Assembly: GCA_001312325.1 (NCBI GenBank)
Contig: BBDJ01000031.1
Span: forward strand, 1-61,799
DNA length: 61,799 bases
DNA from: Lysinibacillus pakistanensis
GTDB taxonomy: Bacteria > Bacillota > Bacilli > Bacillales_A > Planococcaceae
Direction: 5' to 3'
In this document: piece by piece, positions 8,055 through 18,039 of the stretch
How the letters are laid out: each line of letters begins with the position of its first letter
Position numbering within the stretch: position 1 is the stretch's first letter
The notes under the pieces: generated by a model
Databases searched by the model: none
What the model saw: the letters and a program-made list of their open reading frames with translations, nothing else
What the model was told of the DNA's origin: nothing
Position numbers and translations under genes: made by a program

Positions 8055-8459
8055 TTAACTTTCTTGTGCCAATCTTGTCATCGCATTTAATTCGTAAGCA
8101 CGTACTTTACGTGGAATAAAACGGCGGATGTCCATTTCATTGTACCCAACTTGAATACGTTTTTCATCAATTATGATTGGGCTACGCAGCATTCTTGGAT
8201 GAGCTTGGATAATAGCAAATAGCTCTTGAATTGAAAGTTGATCAATATCAATATTTAAATTTTTAAAATCATTTGAATTTGTTGCAATAATTTCGTCTGT
8301 TCCATCTTCTGTCATACTTAAAATTTCTTTGAACTCTGCAAGTGTCAGTGGATGTGAAGTGATACGTTTTTCTTTATATTCAATATTGTGATCTTTTAAC
8401 CATTTAAGTGCTTTTCTGGATGAAGAACAGCTCGCTTGTGAGTAAATTGTAACTGTCAT
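8055..8459 (-). CDS. Spx/ArsC-family regulator with a C-x-x-S redox motif
   Basis: 134 residues that follow Spx closely: MTEDGTDEIIATNS, HPRMLRSPIIIDEKRIQVGYNE, IRRFIPRKVR. Spx binds the RNA polymerase alpha C-terminal domain and senses disulphide stress through a CxxC at positions 10-13. Here the motif reads C11-S-S-S14, so the second cysteine is a serine (codon TCC, one base from TGC). Either this paralog cannot form the intramolecular disulphide or a base is misread. It is the first gene of a two-gene operon with a MarR regulator and has twin palindromes in its promoter region. Confidence 0.88.
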   Translation of the reverse strand: MTVTIYSQASCSSSRKALKWLKDHNIEYKEKRITSHPLTLAEFKEILSMTEDGTDEIIATNSNDFKNLNIDIDQLSIQELFAIIQAHPRMLRSPIIIDEKRIQVGYNEMDIRRFIPRKVRAYELNAMTRLAQES

Positions 8460-8504
8460 TCTTCATTCCTCGCTTTCTTTTTTTAGATTATATTTTATAA
8501 ATAT

Positions 8505-8549
8505 CTTATTAGTAAGTTAAATAGGTTATACATATATCTTACTAGTAAG
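8505..8549. promoter_or_regulatory. Two 12-bp palindromes, probable MarR operators
   Basis: CTTATTAGTAAG (8505-8516) and the perfect palindrome CTTACTAGTAAG (8538-8549) lie 33 bp apart, about three helical turns, in matching ATAT...TA flanks. They lie 46-90 bases upstream of the Spx-like gene start, where a dimeric MarR repressor would act. Confidence 0.65.
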
Positions 8550-8869
8550 CTATATATAAATCAATAGTTAATTAAAAAAAACTTCATAGAAAAATGCTAT
8601 TTTTTTCAACTATATTAAAGTATACGCAGAAAAGAACGAAAAGTTTCGTAAATTCAGCTTACAATGATGTAAGTTTATCCAATACTCATGTATGAAGTTC
8701 ATAGGATGTAGAAAGTAAATCTAATAGATAGCACGATAATCTGAATTAAAGGAAGTGCTATAGTTGCTATTCCACTGATTATATTATGATGAAATATTGG
8801 CGTTTATGCATAAAAAAATATATCAATTTGGAATTTTGGGGTATTGAGACGTTGTGGATAATGGGGAAG

Positions 8870-9052
8870 TGCTCGGGTAGCCGAAGAAACTGCTCAGGTA
8901 GCGGAGTGAACCGCTCGGGTAGCGGAAGAAAGCGCTCAAGTAAGAGGAAAATTAGCTCAGGTATGGAAAAAGTCGCTCAGGTGAATAGAGAAACTGCTCA
9001 GGCGGCGGAATGAATCGATTCTGGCAGGCTGAGGTACCGCTCAGGTTAGCCG
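8870..9052. repeat. 21-nt-period repeat array, type GCTCAGGTAGCGGAAGAAAC
   Basis: About nine diverged units, each starting GCTCRGG and spaced 20-22 bases, run through the gap between the Spx-like gene and the ABC-F gene. An open frame crosses it on the plus strand only because 21 is a multiple of three; there is no ribosome binding site. The remaining bases 8550-8869 hold no supported gene. Confidence 0.75.
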
Positions 9053-9129
9053 CTCAACAATTCTCAATCGAATAAAAGAGGCAGTCCCAAGTGATAGATA
9101 CATCACACTGGAATTGCCCCAATTTTAAG

Positions 9130-10694
9130 CTAGCTTTGTTGTCCTGAAGTAAACCAATCTTGGACGTTCCATACTTTAGTTGCGAGACCTTCATAAAAAT
9201 CAGGCTCATGGCTAACGAGTACGATTGTCCCTTTAAAGTCTTTCATGGCACGTTTTAATTCGTCTTTTGCATCAACATCTAAGTGGTTTGTTGGTTCGTC
9301 AAATACTAGCCAGTTTGCTTCTTCCATCATTAGCTTACATAAGCGTACTTTGGCTTGCTCACCACCGGATAAAGAGTTCAGTGGGCGCGTAATATGCTCC
9401 GTTTTTAGTCCAGCGCGTGCTAATGCTGCTCGCACCTGGCTTGCTCCATGGAAGGGAAGGCATTCCAAACATCATCGATTGGCGTAATTTTATCAGCTTT
9501 ACCTCCTGTTCAAAGTAGGAAGGATAAAGGTAATCCCCACGAACAACCTTTCCATCAAGTGGATTGATTTTACCAAGCATTGTTTTTAACAATGTAGATT
9601 TCCCTACGCCATTCATCCCCACAAGCGCGATTTTTTCACCGCGCTCAATATTGAAAGTCAATGGGGGAAGTAATGGCTTTTCCTTGTCATAGCCAATTAC
9701 TAGGTTTTCAGCCTCTACCACATAGCGACTTGAGGAACGTGCCTCTTTAAAGCCGAATTCAGGTTTTACTGCAGTTTCAGGACGATCAATACGTTCTAAA
9801 CGATCGAGCTGTTTTGCACGAGATTTTGCACGACCTGTCGTTGAATAGCGTGCTTTATTTTTTTGCAATGAAATCCTCTTGCTTTTTAATGAACTCTTGC
9901 TGCTTTTCATAAGCCTCAATATGCTGACGTTTATTAATTTCAGCAAGCTCTAGAAATTTTTCGTAGGTTGCTGTATAGCGAGTTAATTTTGAAAATTCTA
10001 GCTGAAAAATTACATCAACCGTTTCATTCATAAACTCAGTATCGTGCGAAATTAATAAGAATGCATGAGGATAATTCTTTAAATAGATTTTCAACCATGA
10101 AATATGCTCTTCATCCAGATAGTTCGTCGGCTCGTCTAATAGTAAAACTTTGGGCTTTTCTAATAAAAGCTTTGCTAGTAAAACCTTTGTACGTTGTCCA
10201 CCAGAAAGAGCCGCCACATCACGCTCTAAACCGATGGCGTCAAGACCTAGGCCTCGTGCAACCTCTTCAATTTTCATATCAAGCGTATAAAAATCACCTG
10301 CGTCAAGAGCATCCTGTACCTCAGCCATTTGCTCTAATAACACCTCTAATTCTTCCGGTGTAGCGTCAGCCATTTTTCCTGTAATGTCATTTAGTTCTTC
10401 TTCTTTTTTATATAAAGGAAGAAAGGCATCGCGTAATGCATCGCGCATAGTACGACCAGCCGTCAGAACAGTATGCTGATCTAAATAACCATAATGGGTT
10501 CCTGGTAGCCATTCTACCTTGCCAGTATCGTGAATTGTTTGGCCCGTAATGATACCCATTAATGTAGACTTACCAACACCATTTGCTCCTACAAGTCCAA
10601 TATGATCCCCTTCTACTAAGCGAAAGGATACATCCTTAAAGAGTGTACGGTCACCGAATGAATGACCTAAATTTTCAACTGTTAATATTGCCAT
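9130..10694 (-). CDS. ABC-F family ATPase (ribosome-associated)
   Basis: Three breaks (extra T near 9851-9857, one lost A near 9508, one lost C near 9440) divide a 521-residue protein. It has two ATP-binding cassettes in tandem and no membrane domain. Cassette 1: GANGVGKST Walker A, LSGGQRTK signature, VLLLDEPTNYLD Walker B. Cassette 2: GMNGVGKST, LSGGEQAK, WLVFDEPTNHLD and VSHEPDF. ABC-F proteins act on the ribosome in translation or antibiotic protection; the opening MAILTVENLGHSFGDRTLF resembles the YfmM/YfmR-type housekeeping group rather than a resistance factor. Confidence 0.9.
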
Positions 10695-10728
10695 ATATGT
10701 TCCTCCACCTATTTATCCTGATTATCTC

Positions 10729-10914
10729 TTAAAGTTCTGCTAATTGTTTATTTAACTCTGCTAGTTTTGCTTCCATATTCGCAAGGCGTTGCTCTGCTTT
10801 TGCCACCTGATCATTATGACCAGTGGATTCAAGCTTTTCAATGTCACCCTGTAAATTTATATAGTCCATTTTCAGCTCTTTAATTTGGTATTCAATATCG
10901 CTTTTTGTTGGCAT
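10729..10914 (-). CDS. SE1832-type small coiled-coil protein (61 aa)
   Basis: Starts MPTKSDIEYQIKELKMDYINLQ after GGAG and is helical throughout with a heptad pattern and a basic/acidic alternation. It matches the short SE1832-family proteins of Bacillales, whose function is unknown. It is 34 bases upstream of the ABC-F start on the same strand and may be co-transcribed with it. A longer frame upstream is possible but has no ribosome binding site. Confidence 0.7.
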   Translation of the reverse strand: MPTKSDIEYQIKELKMDYINLQGDIEKLESTGHNDQVAKAEQRLANMEAKLAELNKQLAEL

Positions 10915-11180
10915 GATGATTGCTCCTTTTACATATTTGTATTGCGAATGCGTATAAAAGCGATGGAGGCTTTTCCCATCCCCCACCGCTTATTCGTTAA
11001 AATCAATCGGGTACGTATCATGTTTGACATCACAAATGCTATACCAGTAAGTAGGGGATAAACATAAGTGAAAAATTCTAATATATTGTATCATATTCAC
11101 CTTCAAAGTAGCACTAAGTTGAAGCGATATTATGTCGATCGTAGGCGAAGTCTAATAGCATGGAATGCAGTGTTTCATTG

Positions 11181-12161
11181 TTACTGACTAGGTTGAGCTG
11201 TCGTTGTTTTTTTGACAGCTCTTTCACTGCGAGCTTCATGTAATAAGAACTCCATGACAGCATTTTGAATTTGTGATTGTTTCATTTTGCGGCCAAGGCC
11301 AAGATGAATAAAGCCGTTCTGTTCGCGAGGAAATGCATGTAGAAGCTCGGCCTCTGTCTGTGCAAGGGTAATACAAGGAACGCCATACGAGGCAATTTTA
11401 TAAGGTGTGTAATTGGCATTACAAATAATAACGTCAGCCTTTGGTAGTAGTTTTAGGAGTGCATTTTTATCACGAAGGATAGCTGTGTTGCGACGACTGA
11501 GCACCATCATTTGCAAATCCTCGATTGCATGTCGATAGCTATCATCAATCATTACGGTAATTTGTAGTGGAATTTGTAGCTGTGTTAAGTGTCGAAGAGT
11601 GCGGTAGGTAAGGTTATGCTCGTCCCCATCCTCAAAGGCAACAACGATATGAGGTGGGTTTTCAGGCGTTTTACTTTCCGGAATATCGTTGAAATTCTGA
11701 TATGCTTCAGGAACTGCATAAACAAAGCTGCCACCTATATAATGTGATGGTAAGTAATCTCTTACTTCTTGATAGAGTGCTAGTAAAACACAGTCGCAGG
11801 CTTGACCACCATCACCAAAATCATCTAAGTGAATTATAGTTTTGCAGTATGGACGTAAATTCTCTACTTGCCAGCTTTCGGAGTTACGACCATCCCTTAC
11901 AATTAAATCTGGTTGTAGTTCCTTTATTTGCTTAGATAGTTCATCGAAATGGTCGAATAGCATTGGAGAAAGGGTTTCATGCATTAAAATTTGAATCCCA
12001 TCATTTGAAGGGGTTTTTACAAATATGAGAACTTTTTCATTTGTAAATAACTTGGCTAACGTTGCAACCCGTTCAAAAGGATACAGCCCTTTATCAATAC
12101 AGCTTTCAATAATGAAAACAATTGTCTTTTTCAGTTCTGTTGCTTGAGTTTCGTTTTGCAA
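11181..12161 (-). CDS. SpsG/PseG-like putative glycosyltransferase or nucleotide-sugar hydrolase
   Basis: 326 residues, complete. The layout resembles SpsG/PseG (GT-B fold): an N-terminal half with IVRDGRNSESWQVENLRPYCKTIIHLDDFGDGG and a C-terminal Rossmann half with PHIVVAFEDGDEHNLTYRTL, ADVIICNANYTPYKIASYGVPCITLAQTEAE, NGFIHLGLGRK. The ASYGVPCITLAQ and DGDEHN blocks parallel the nucleotide-sugar site of SpsG-like proteins. The usual partners for pseudaminic/legionaminic acid or spore polysaccharide synthesis are absent nearby, so the role is open. Confidence 0.55.
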   Translation of the reverse strand: MQNETQATELKKTIVFIIESCIDKGLYPFERVATLAKLFTNEKVLIFVKTPSNDGIQILMHETLSPMLFDHFDELSKQIKELQPDLIVRDGRNSESWQVENLRPYCKTIIHLDDFGDGGQACDCVLLALYQEVRDYLPSHYIGGSFVYAVPEAYQNFNDIPESKTPENPPHIVVAFEDGDEHNLTYRTLRHLTQLQIPLQITVMIDDSYRHAIEDLQMMVLSRRNTAILRDKNALLKLLPKADVIICNANYTPYKIASYGVPCITLAQTEAELLHAFPREQNGFIHLGLGRKMKQSQIQNAVMEFLLHEARSERAVKKTTTAQPSQ

Positions 12162-12395
12162 ATGTATCCCATCCTTTCATCTGTCTATTTAAATTATGGC
12201 GAGTGAAGGGCAAGTATGTGTAAAAATTAGGATTAGATTATGTGGAATATGAATTCTTTCAATCTAATAGCCTTAGTTAGAGCTTTCTCATCTAAAAAAG
12301 TTTGTGATAAAAAACGCTTCATTTACCGATAAATAAAGTAGGAAGCTTAATAGAATTGTTTTGTTAGAGTTACTAATGTGAAGGGGGTACATCCA

Positions 12396-13243
12396 ATGGG
12401 AATGCGTGCTGCAATTGTCGTAGGGGCTACAGGTTTAACAGGTACCTCACTTGTGGAACAATTATGTGAAAATGATGAGTATGTTTCAGTTTTAGTAATT
12501 GCACGAAGAATGCCCGAGTTTAAACATCCAAAGCTTGAAGTGAAAATCCGTGATTTCGATACTTTAGAGGAAAAGGATATAGAATTTGCACATGAATTGT
12601 ATTGTTGTCTTGGGACAACGATAAAAAAAAGCAGGTTCTCGTGAAATGTTCGAAAAAGTTGATTTTGAATACCCACTGGCTATCGCCTCATTAGCAAAAA
12701 AAACGGGGCATCCCTCATATGCTTGTAATTACAGCGATGGGGGCAAATGAGGGCTCTCCATTTTACTATAATCGTGTAAAAGGTAAGCTAGAGCATGATT
12801 TGATAGAGCTAGGCTTACAGAGACTTTCAATTATACGCCCGTCATTATTAGTGGGTGAGCGAGAGGAATTTCGTTTGGGTGAAAAAGCCGGTGAGAAAGT
12901 GTTAAAGGTGGCCAAACCTCTATTAGTGGGACCGCTTAAACGTTCCAGGGCAATTGATGCCTCACAAGTTGCAAAGGCGATGATTGTTATTGCACTGCAT
13001 GGTAAGAAACAGCCTGTAGCTATTTATCAATCTCAAGAGTTAGCGACGCTAGATTTCCCAGAAATAAAGGAAGAGGATGTTTCGCGAGAAAATTTATTTA
13101 ATTGGGAAAAACACAAACTATCTTCTGAAATTGATGAAGGCAATAAAGTAAACCGAGAAGTCATCATAAATCGGGATAAATATAAAATTGAGGAAACTGT
13201 TATAGATAGGGAAGTAAATTTTCATCATAGAGAGGATGAATAA
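12396..13243 (+). CDS. NAD(P)-binding oxidoreductase, HTATIP2/YraR-like
   Basis: 281 residues after removing one base at the A8 run near 12618-12625 and one at the A8/G4 tract near 12696-12707. The Rossmann loop GATGLTG is at residues 10-16, followed by CCLGTTIKKAGS and the substrate-binding MGANEGSPFYYNRVKGKLE with the catalytic Y-x-x-x-K. The C-terminal 60 residues are charged and extra. ATG 12396 follows AAGGGGGT by 7 bases. Atypical SDRs of this type have diverse or unknown substrates. Confidence 0.8.
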
Positions 13244-13383
13244 AAATGCCCCATCAACAAATCGAGGTATTTGCGTTCCGCCTAAAGACTGAATTTGCGG
13301 TTTTCGCTATTGCTCTGCTTTTCGTGCCTTTATTCATTTGTTACAATATTATTGTAGAAGATGACTGTGGAGGCAAAAAGAAA

Positions 13384-13938
13384 ATGAAAATTTTACTCGT
13401 TGATGGCACAATGTTTGGTCATAAAACAGGTGCTATTTTAAAGCAGGTGGAGCAGTATATTAAGGAATTAAATGCAAATTTCGATTTAGAAATTATGCAT
13501 TTTAATCAATATAAGCATCAAATTGTTGACGGTTCACCGTTAAATGATGATATGAAGGAAATGATTCAAAAGTTTGAGGAAGCGGATGCATATATTATCG
13601 CTACACCGATTTTCCAAGCTTCGATTCCAGGTGTTTTGAAAAATGCCTTTGATTTCTTACATCCGAAAACAATGCGCTATAAGCCAGTGTCAATCGTAGC
13701 AAATGGTGGTACTTATCAACATCATTTAGTAGTAGAAAATCAATTAAAGCCAATTTTAGACTATTTCCGTGCACTTGTTACACCTAACTATGTATACACA
13801 CATACATCTCATTTTGATGCAGACAATCATATTATAGATGAAGATGTTCATAATCGTTTACGTGAGCTAGCTCGTGTGTTTGTTCAGTATTGTGAAATGA
13901 GCAAAACATTGCCAAAGGAAACAATTGACCAACATTAA
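13384..13938 (+). CDS. NADPH-dependent FMN reductase-like flavoprotein
   Basis: 184 residues. A flavodoxin-like fold is indicated by the first strand KILLVDGTMFGHKTG (phosphate loop), ADAYIIATPIFQASIPGVLKNAFDFL (the flavin-contacting segment typical of the SsuE/YwqN group) and SIVANGGTYQHH. GGAGG lies 10 bases before the ATG. An upstream in-frame ATG at 13246 would add a hydrophobic segment but has no ribosome binding site. Followed by a structured repeat and terminator that may share its transcript. Confidence 0.85.
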   Translation: MKILLVDGTMFGHKTGAILKQVEQYIKELNANFDLEIMHFNQYKHQIVDGSPLNDDMKEMIQKFEEADAYIIATPIFQASIPGVLKNAFDFLHPKTMRYKPVSIVANGGTYQHHLVVENQLKPILDYFRALVTPNYVYTHTSHFDADNHIIDEDVHNRLRELARVFVQYCEMSKTLPKETIDQH

Positions 13939-13946
13939 GAGTAAAG

Positions 13947-14141
13947 CTTTATCTTCATCCAGCAGAAGACTCCTACCTCTACAGGTTGTGAGATGAATGC
14001 GGTATTGATTCTTTTTCAGTGGGTGTCCAAACACCTACTGAATGAAGATAAAGCCCCCGGCGGATGTCACGGATGTTAAAAGGAATGAATTGGCGGGCAC
14101 AATTCAAAATCCGGACGCAATTACGCCAAGGCGAAATTGAT
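13947..14141 (+). repeat. Structured intergenic repeat, copy A (most complete)
   Basis: Outer arms CTTTATCTTCAT (13947-13958) and ATGAAGATAAAG (14042-14053) are perfectly complementary and enclose a 12-bp hairpin TTCAGTGGGTGT-CCAA-ACACCTACTGAA (14015-14042, one G-U). Then comes CCCCCGGCGGATGTCACGG and the terminal AATTACGCCAAGGCGAAATT (14119-14138). Parts of the same pattern recur at 23.57, 29.85, 36.45 and 50.02 kb. It is probably a structured RNA or a small non-autonomous mobile element. Confidence 0.6.
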
Positions 14142-14187
14142 CCCTTGCATGGTGGAAAAAAATCACTATGCAGGGGATTTTTCTTTT
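14140..14187 (+). terminator. Intrinsic terminator after the repeat
   Basis: ATCCCTTGCATGGTG and CACTATGCAGGGGAT pair around an A-rich loop and are followed by TTTTTCTTTTT. It ends transcription coming from the FMN reductase gene through the repeat. Confidence 0.75.
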
Positions 14188-14247
14188 TAAGTATCCTTTT
14201 TCATTGTGATAAAATAGGATTTTAGCAATCGGAAAGGAGGGCTGCTC

Positions 14248-17200
14248 ATGCAGGACATCGCTTTACTAGAAAAGCAACGCTGTAATCTTATTTTGACAAA
14301 TAAGGCCAAGGAAGCGGTAGAGGAATGCTCGGCAAATGAGCATGCCTTTTTTTGCGTTACAAAAATCTTTTACCGTGTACATAGAAAAGCGTAAAGCTAA
14401 AACGATAGGCGAAACGTTTTTATCTGTTTATTTTAATGCTGAGCATAATGAAAAACTAAACGAAATTCTAGCAAAAAAAACAGCCATTATGGATTGTGTG
14501 TTAAAGGTGGAGGGCCTGTTAGCTACAAATATTCGTTTTGTCCATATGCATGGCCCGATTAATACCAATCGACGTTTGCCAGCAGCATTACAATTTATCA
14601 CAAAGCCCAATAATGGTGCAGGCATTCCACTTGAGCTTCATACAAAGATTAGAGAGCTACCAATCGCTGAGGAACGCACAGAATATGTGAAAAAGCGTAT
14701 TTCGAGCTGGGAAGGCTATTTAAAAATTCAAGAACGAGATGCAACGATTGATGATATTCATACAGAATTTAAACAAAGCTATTTTAATGAAGATTTTACA
14801 AGGCTTACGATTGTATGCCCTTATATAAAGTCTAAAGAATGGAAGCAGCTTGAAGGTTTAAGTGTTAGCATTCAAGGAGTTCGTGGTGAAATTGGACAAG
14901 TATTAAAAACAAATGCAGGGAAACAAACAGTAGAAATTGACCTAAAGCCTTTTGTACAGGATTTAGCTCGTAAAAATCAGCTTCAATTACGTTCTAAGCA
15001 GGCAAGCTTTAGTAATTTTGCTACATTGAGTCAAATAAGACGATTACGCAATGGTTTTACAAAGCTTGAAAAGGGCGAGGCGGTTAATCCTCATCTAGAA
15101 ACAATCCTATTTGAAAGACGTCCAACTGTACGAGCAGCAAAGCTACGCGAGGATATCGCTTTTCATAACCATTTAAATAAATATCAGCAACGAGCTGTCT
15201 TAGGGGCATTGTCTGTTGAAGATTTGTACGTAATTCAGGGGCCTCCTGGAACGGGAAAGACTACTGTTATATCTGAAATTTGTCAGCAAAATGTCAAGGC
15301 TGGCTTAAAAACACTTGTTGCTTCTCAATCGAATTTAGCGGTTGATAATGCACTGGGCCGCCTTCTTTCCAATCAGGAAATTCGAATTTTACGCTATGGT
15401 AGAACAGAAAGCATTGAAGAAGAAGGTAAAAAAATTTATAGAGGAAAATGTTGCGCTCCATTGGCGTGAGCAAACTCTCGCAGCGGTTAAAGAGGAAATT
15501 TTAGCCTTTACAGAGCGTGAACAGGAGCTAAAGGCAAGCATAATCAAGGCTCGTGAAGAACAGGACAAATTGAAGGCATGGCTTGAGGAACTGACAAAAG
15601 AGATTGCGGCAAAAGAGCAGGCTGCAATAGATGAGCCCACTTTACAGCAGGAAATTCAAGCATTAAAAAAAAGGAGTTAAAGGCAACAAAAGCAGATCAG
15701 CAGGAATGTGAGGCGCAAAAAGGGCATTACGAAAAACAACTGGCGCAAATTGAGCCTACTGTAAAGTCGCTTGAACAGGTTCTTACTGAAAATCCATCGG
15801 CTGAGCAGCTACAGAATATGATAAAAGAGGTTACTCAAAAGATTGAGAAACTAGAAGCTGCTGCCCAATATAAGGAGCTACAGGAACAAAAGCAACAATT
15901 AGCTTACCAGTTTAAGGATATTCAAGTGAAATATGAGGAAGAAAGCAATCGATTGCATTTAATGAAGGAAGCTCAAAAATATATTGGTACTCTACTTTCC
16001 TATGAGCTAATTCAGCGTTTTTTACAGCATTATCAAATACGACCCTCCTATGTACTATCACAACAAATAGAAAGGATTCGTCATTTAGAGGATGCTAAAG
16101 ATTTAAATGCATGGGCAACGATTAATACACGACTACAAAAGGCCATTCCGAAGCTTGAGTCATTACTTGCAGATGATGCTAGAGATCGCGCACTTGCTAA
16201 AAGTAGAGTACAGCCAGTTCAGTCGTTTTCATTGCAAAATTTAACAGGCGTCTTTGCACAGCTTAATCAAGCCTTTCAAGATGGGCAATTACCATCAGCT
16301 GAGCTGCTTGAAAGCTATTTGCTGGGACTGTATATGCGTCGTGATTTTGTCTGGCAAAAAGGTGTTGCCCTCAAACAGCAACAGCAGCATAAGGATCAAG
16401 AATTTGAATTGCTGCGTAAAAGTATTAGCTCTTTAATTCATCAAGAATGTGCCATTACGAGCTTTGATGTTCAAAGCTTACAGAGACAATTGCAGCCATT
16501 TTTGCAGCATACAGAACGACTCCAGCAGCTAGCTGAGACATTCCAAATTGATGGTGAACCAGAGGAATCTGTAGAGCAGTTGAAATTACTTATATCGCAA
16601 TCAAAGTCCTCCCTTCAAACCGCGCAACAGCAGCTAGAAGCAGTTGAGCAGGCTAATTTACAGCTCCTACCAAAGAAGGCGGTACTTCAAACAGCACAAA
16701 CTAGCTTACAAGAAGTTGAACAGCAGCTTTTACAAATAGACGAAGGCATAAAGGAAATAAATATTGCTGGATTAAAGAAGGAAAAGCAACTCACTGCTTG
16801 CACTAAGCTCCTTCAATCAACACCAGAGCGTACTTATGAGGAAGTAGAGGAAGCAATAAGATCATCTCAAGCAGCTTTAGAGGAAATGAAACGTAAGGAA
16901 CAGCAGCTACCTCTTCGGAAAAAAATTACAGGAGCAATGGAGAGATAAGCTACAAAACGCTACTGAATATGATTTAGATGAAATTCGTAAATTATATGTA
17001 CGTCATGCTAATGTTATTGGTACAACATGCGTAGCTTCGGCAAGTAAGGAGTTTATGGAAAACTATCCTACATTTGATGTGGTTATAATCGATGAAGTAT
17101 CCAAGGCAACACCACCAGAACTTTTATTACCAATGCTAAAGGGGAAGAAGATTATCTTAGTGGGTGATCATCATCAGCTACCACCATTACTTGGAGATGA

Positions 17201-18037
17201 TACGTTAGAGGAAACCTTAAAGACAATGCTGGATGAAAATCCAAACTTTGAAGGTGCACAGGAATTAAAGAACTTGCTACGTGAATCCTTATTTGAGCGT
17301 TTATTTAATAATCTGCCTCATACTCATAAGCAAATGCTTGCATTGCAGTATCGTATGCATGAAAAAAATTATGCATAGTATCACACCGTTTTATGCAAAG
17401 GAAGAGAATGGCTTACAATGTGGTTTACCAGATTCCGATGCTGCACGCGACCATTGCTTAGAAGGTCAATTTGTTAGCCGAGATGACCATTTGTTGTGGA
17501 TTGATATACCTACTGAGAAACCTTATCTAGAGGAGCAGGTAAAGGGTGGGACGAGTCGCTTCAATGAGGGGGAAATACAAACTATCCGACGCATTTTAAT
17601 AGATTTAAATGATGCTGTTATTGCAGCAAAAGAGGCTGGTCGAATGCCACAAGATGCACAAAAAAAGCGTTGGTGTCATTAGTTTCTATGGTGAGCAGGT
17701 TAAGAAAATAAATCGTCTTCTTCAGCAGGAATTACAGTTATCTCATCTTCAATTTAGAACAGGTACTGTCGATAAGTTCCAAGGGATGGAGATGGACGTC
17801 ATATTAGTGAGTATGGTCCGTAATACACCTAAAGGAGGAGACATTGGCTTTGCAAGAGATTATCGCCGTTTAAACGTCGCCTTATCTCGTGCGCGAGAGC
17901 TATTATTACTTGTTGGAAGTGCTGATATGTTTGCGAAACGTGCCAAGCATCAGGATACACGAGAAATGTATAGCAATCTCTTAAATACAGTAAAATCCTA
18001 TAATGGCTTGCGTAATCATGAAGGACAGGTGATGTAG
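14248..18037 (+). CDS. Large superfamily 1 DNA/RNA helicase with coiled-coil insert (~1260 aa)
   Basis: Six homopolymer breaks (near 14343, 15430, 15667, 16922, 17367 and 17662) split one gene that starts MQDIALLEKQR 7 bases after AAAGGAGG. An N-terminal unknown domain (1-290) is followed by the AAA_11 helicase half with the Walker A GPPGTGKTT and SQSNLAVDN. A roughly 500-residue Gln/Glu/Lys-rich coiled coil interrupts the helicase core. Then come Walker B VVIIDEVSKATPPE, GDHHQLPPLL, and the AAA_12 half with QYRMHE, SFYGEQVKKINRLL, TVDKFQGMEMDVILVS and NVALSRAR. The coiled coil in the core resembles SMC/Rad50-like or defence helicases. The next gene starts 2 bases after the stop, so the two proteins probably work together. 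Confidence 0.88.
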
Positions 18038-18039
18038 AT

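Noticed and set aside
8786..9013. 75-codon plus-strand open frame rich in Ser, Gly, Arg
   Set aside because: It is produced by the 21-nt repeat array (a multiple of three), has no ribosome binding site and reads as different low-complexity peptides in other frames.
10986..11040. Minus-strand 33-codon frame MSNMIRTRLIL near 11.02 kb
   Set aside because: No ribosome binding site and overlaps the upstream part of the SE1832-type gene; not convincing.
13246..13383. N-terminal extension of the FMN reductase with a hydrophobic segment
   Set aside because: No ribosome binding site before ATG 13246, whereas GGAGG precedes ATG 13384, where the flavodoxin fold begins.
14336..18037. Programmed frameshifting or several separate helicase genes
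   Set aside because: All six breaks lie in A/T runs and the same type of break occurs in unrelated genes throughout the window; sequence error is the simpler reading.
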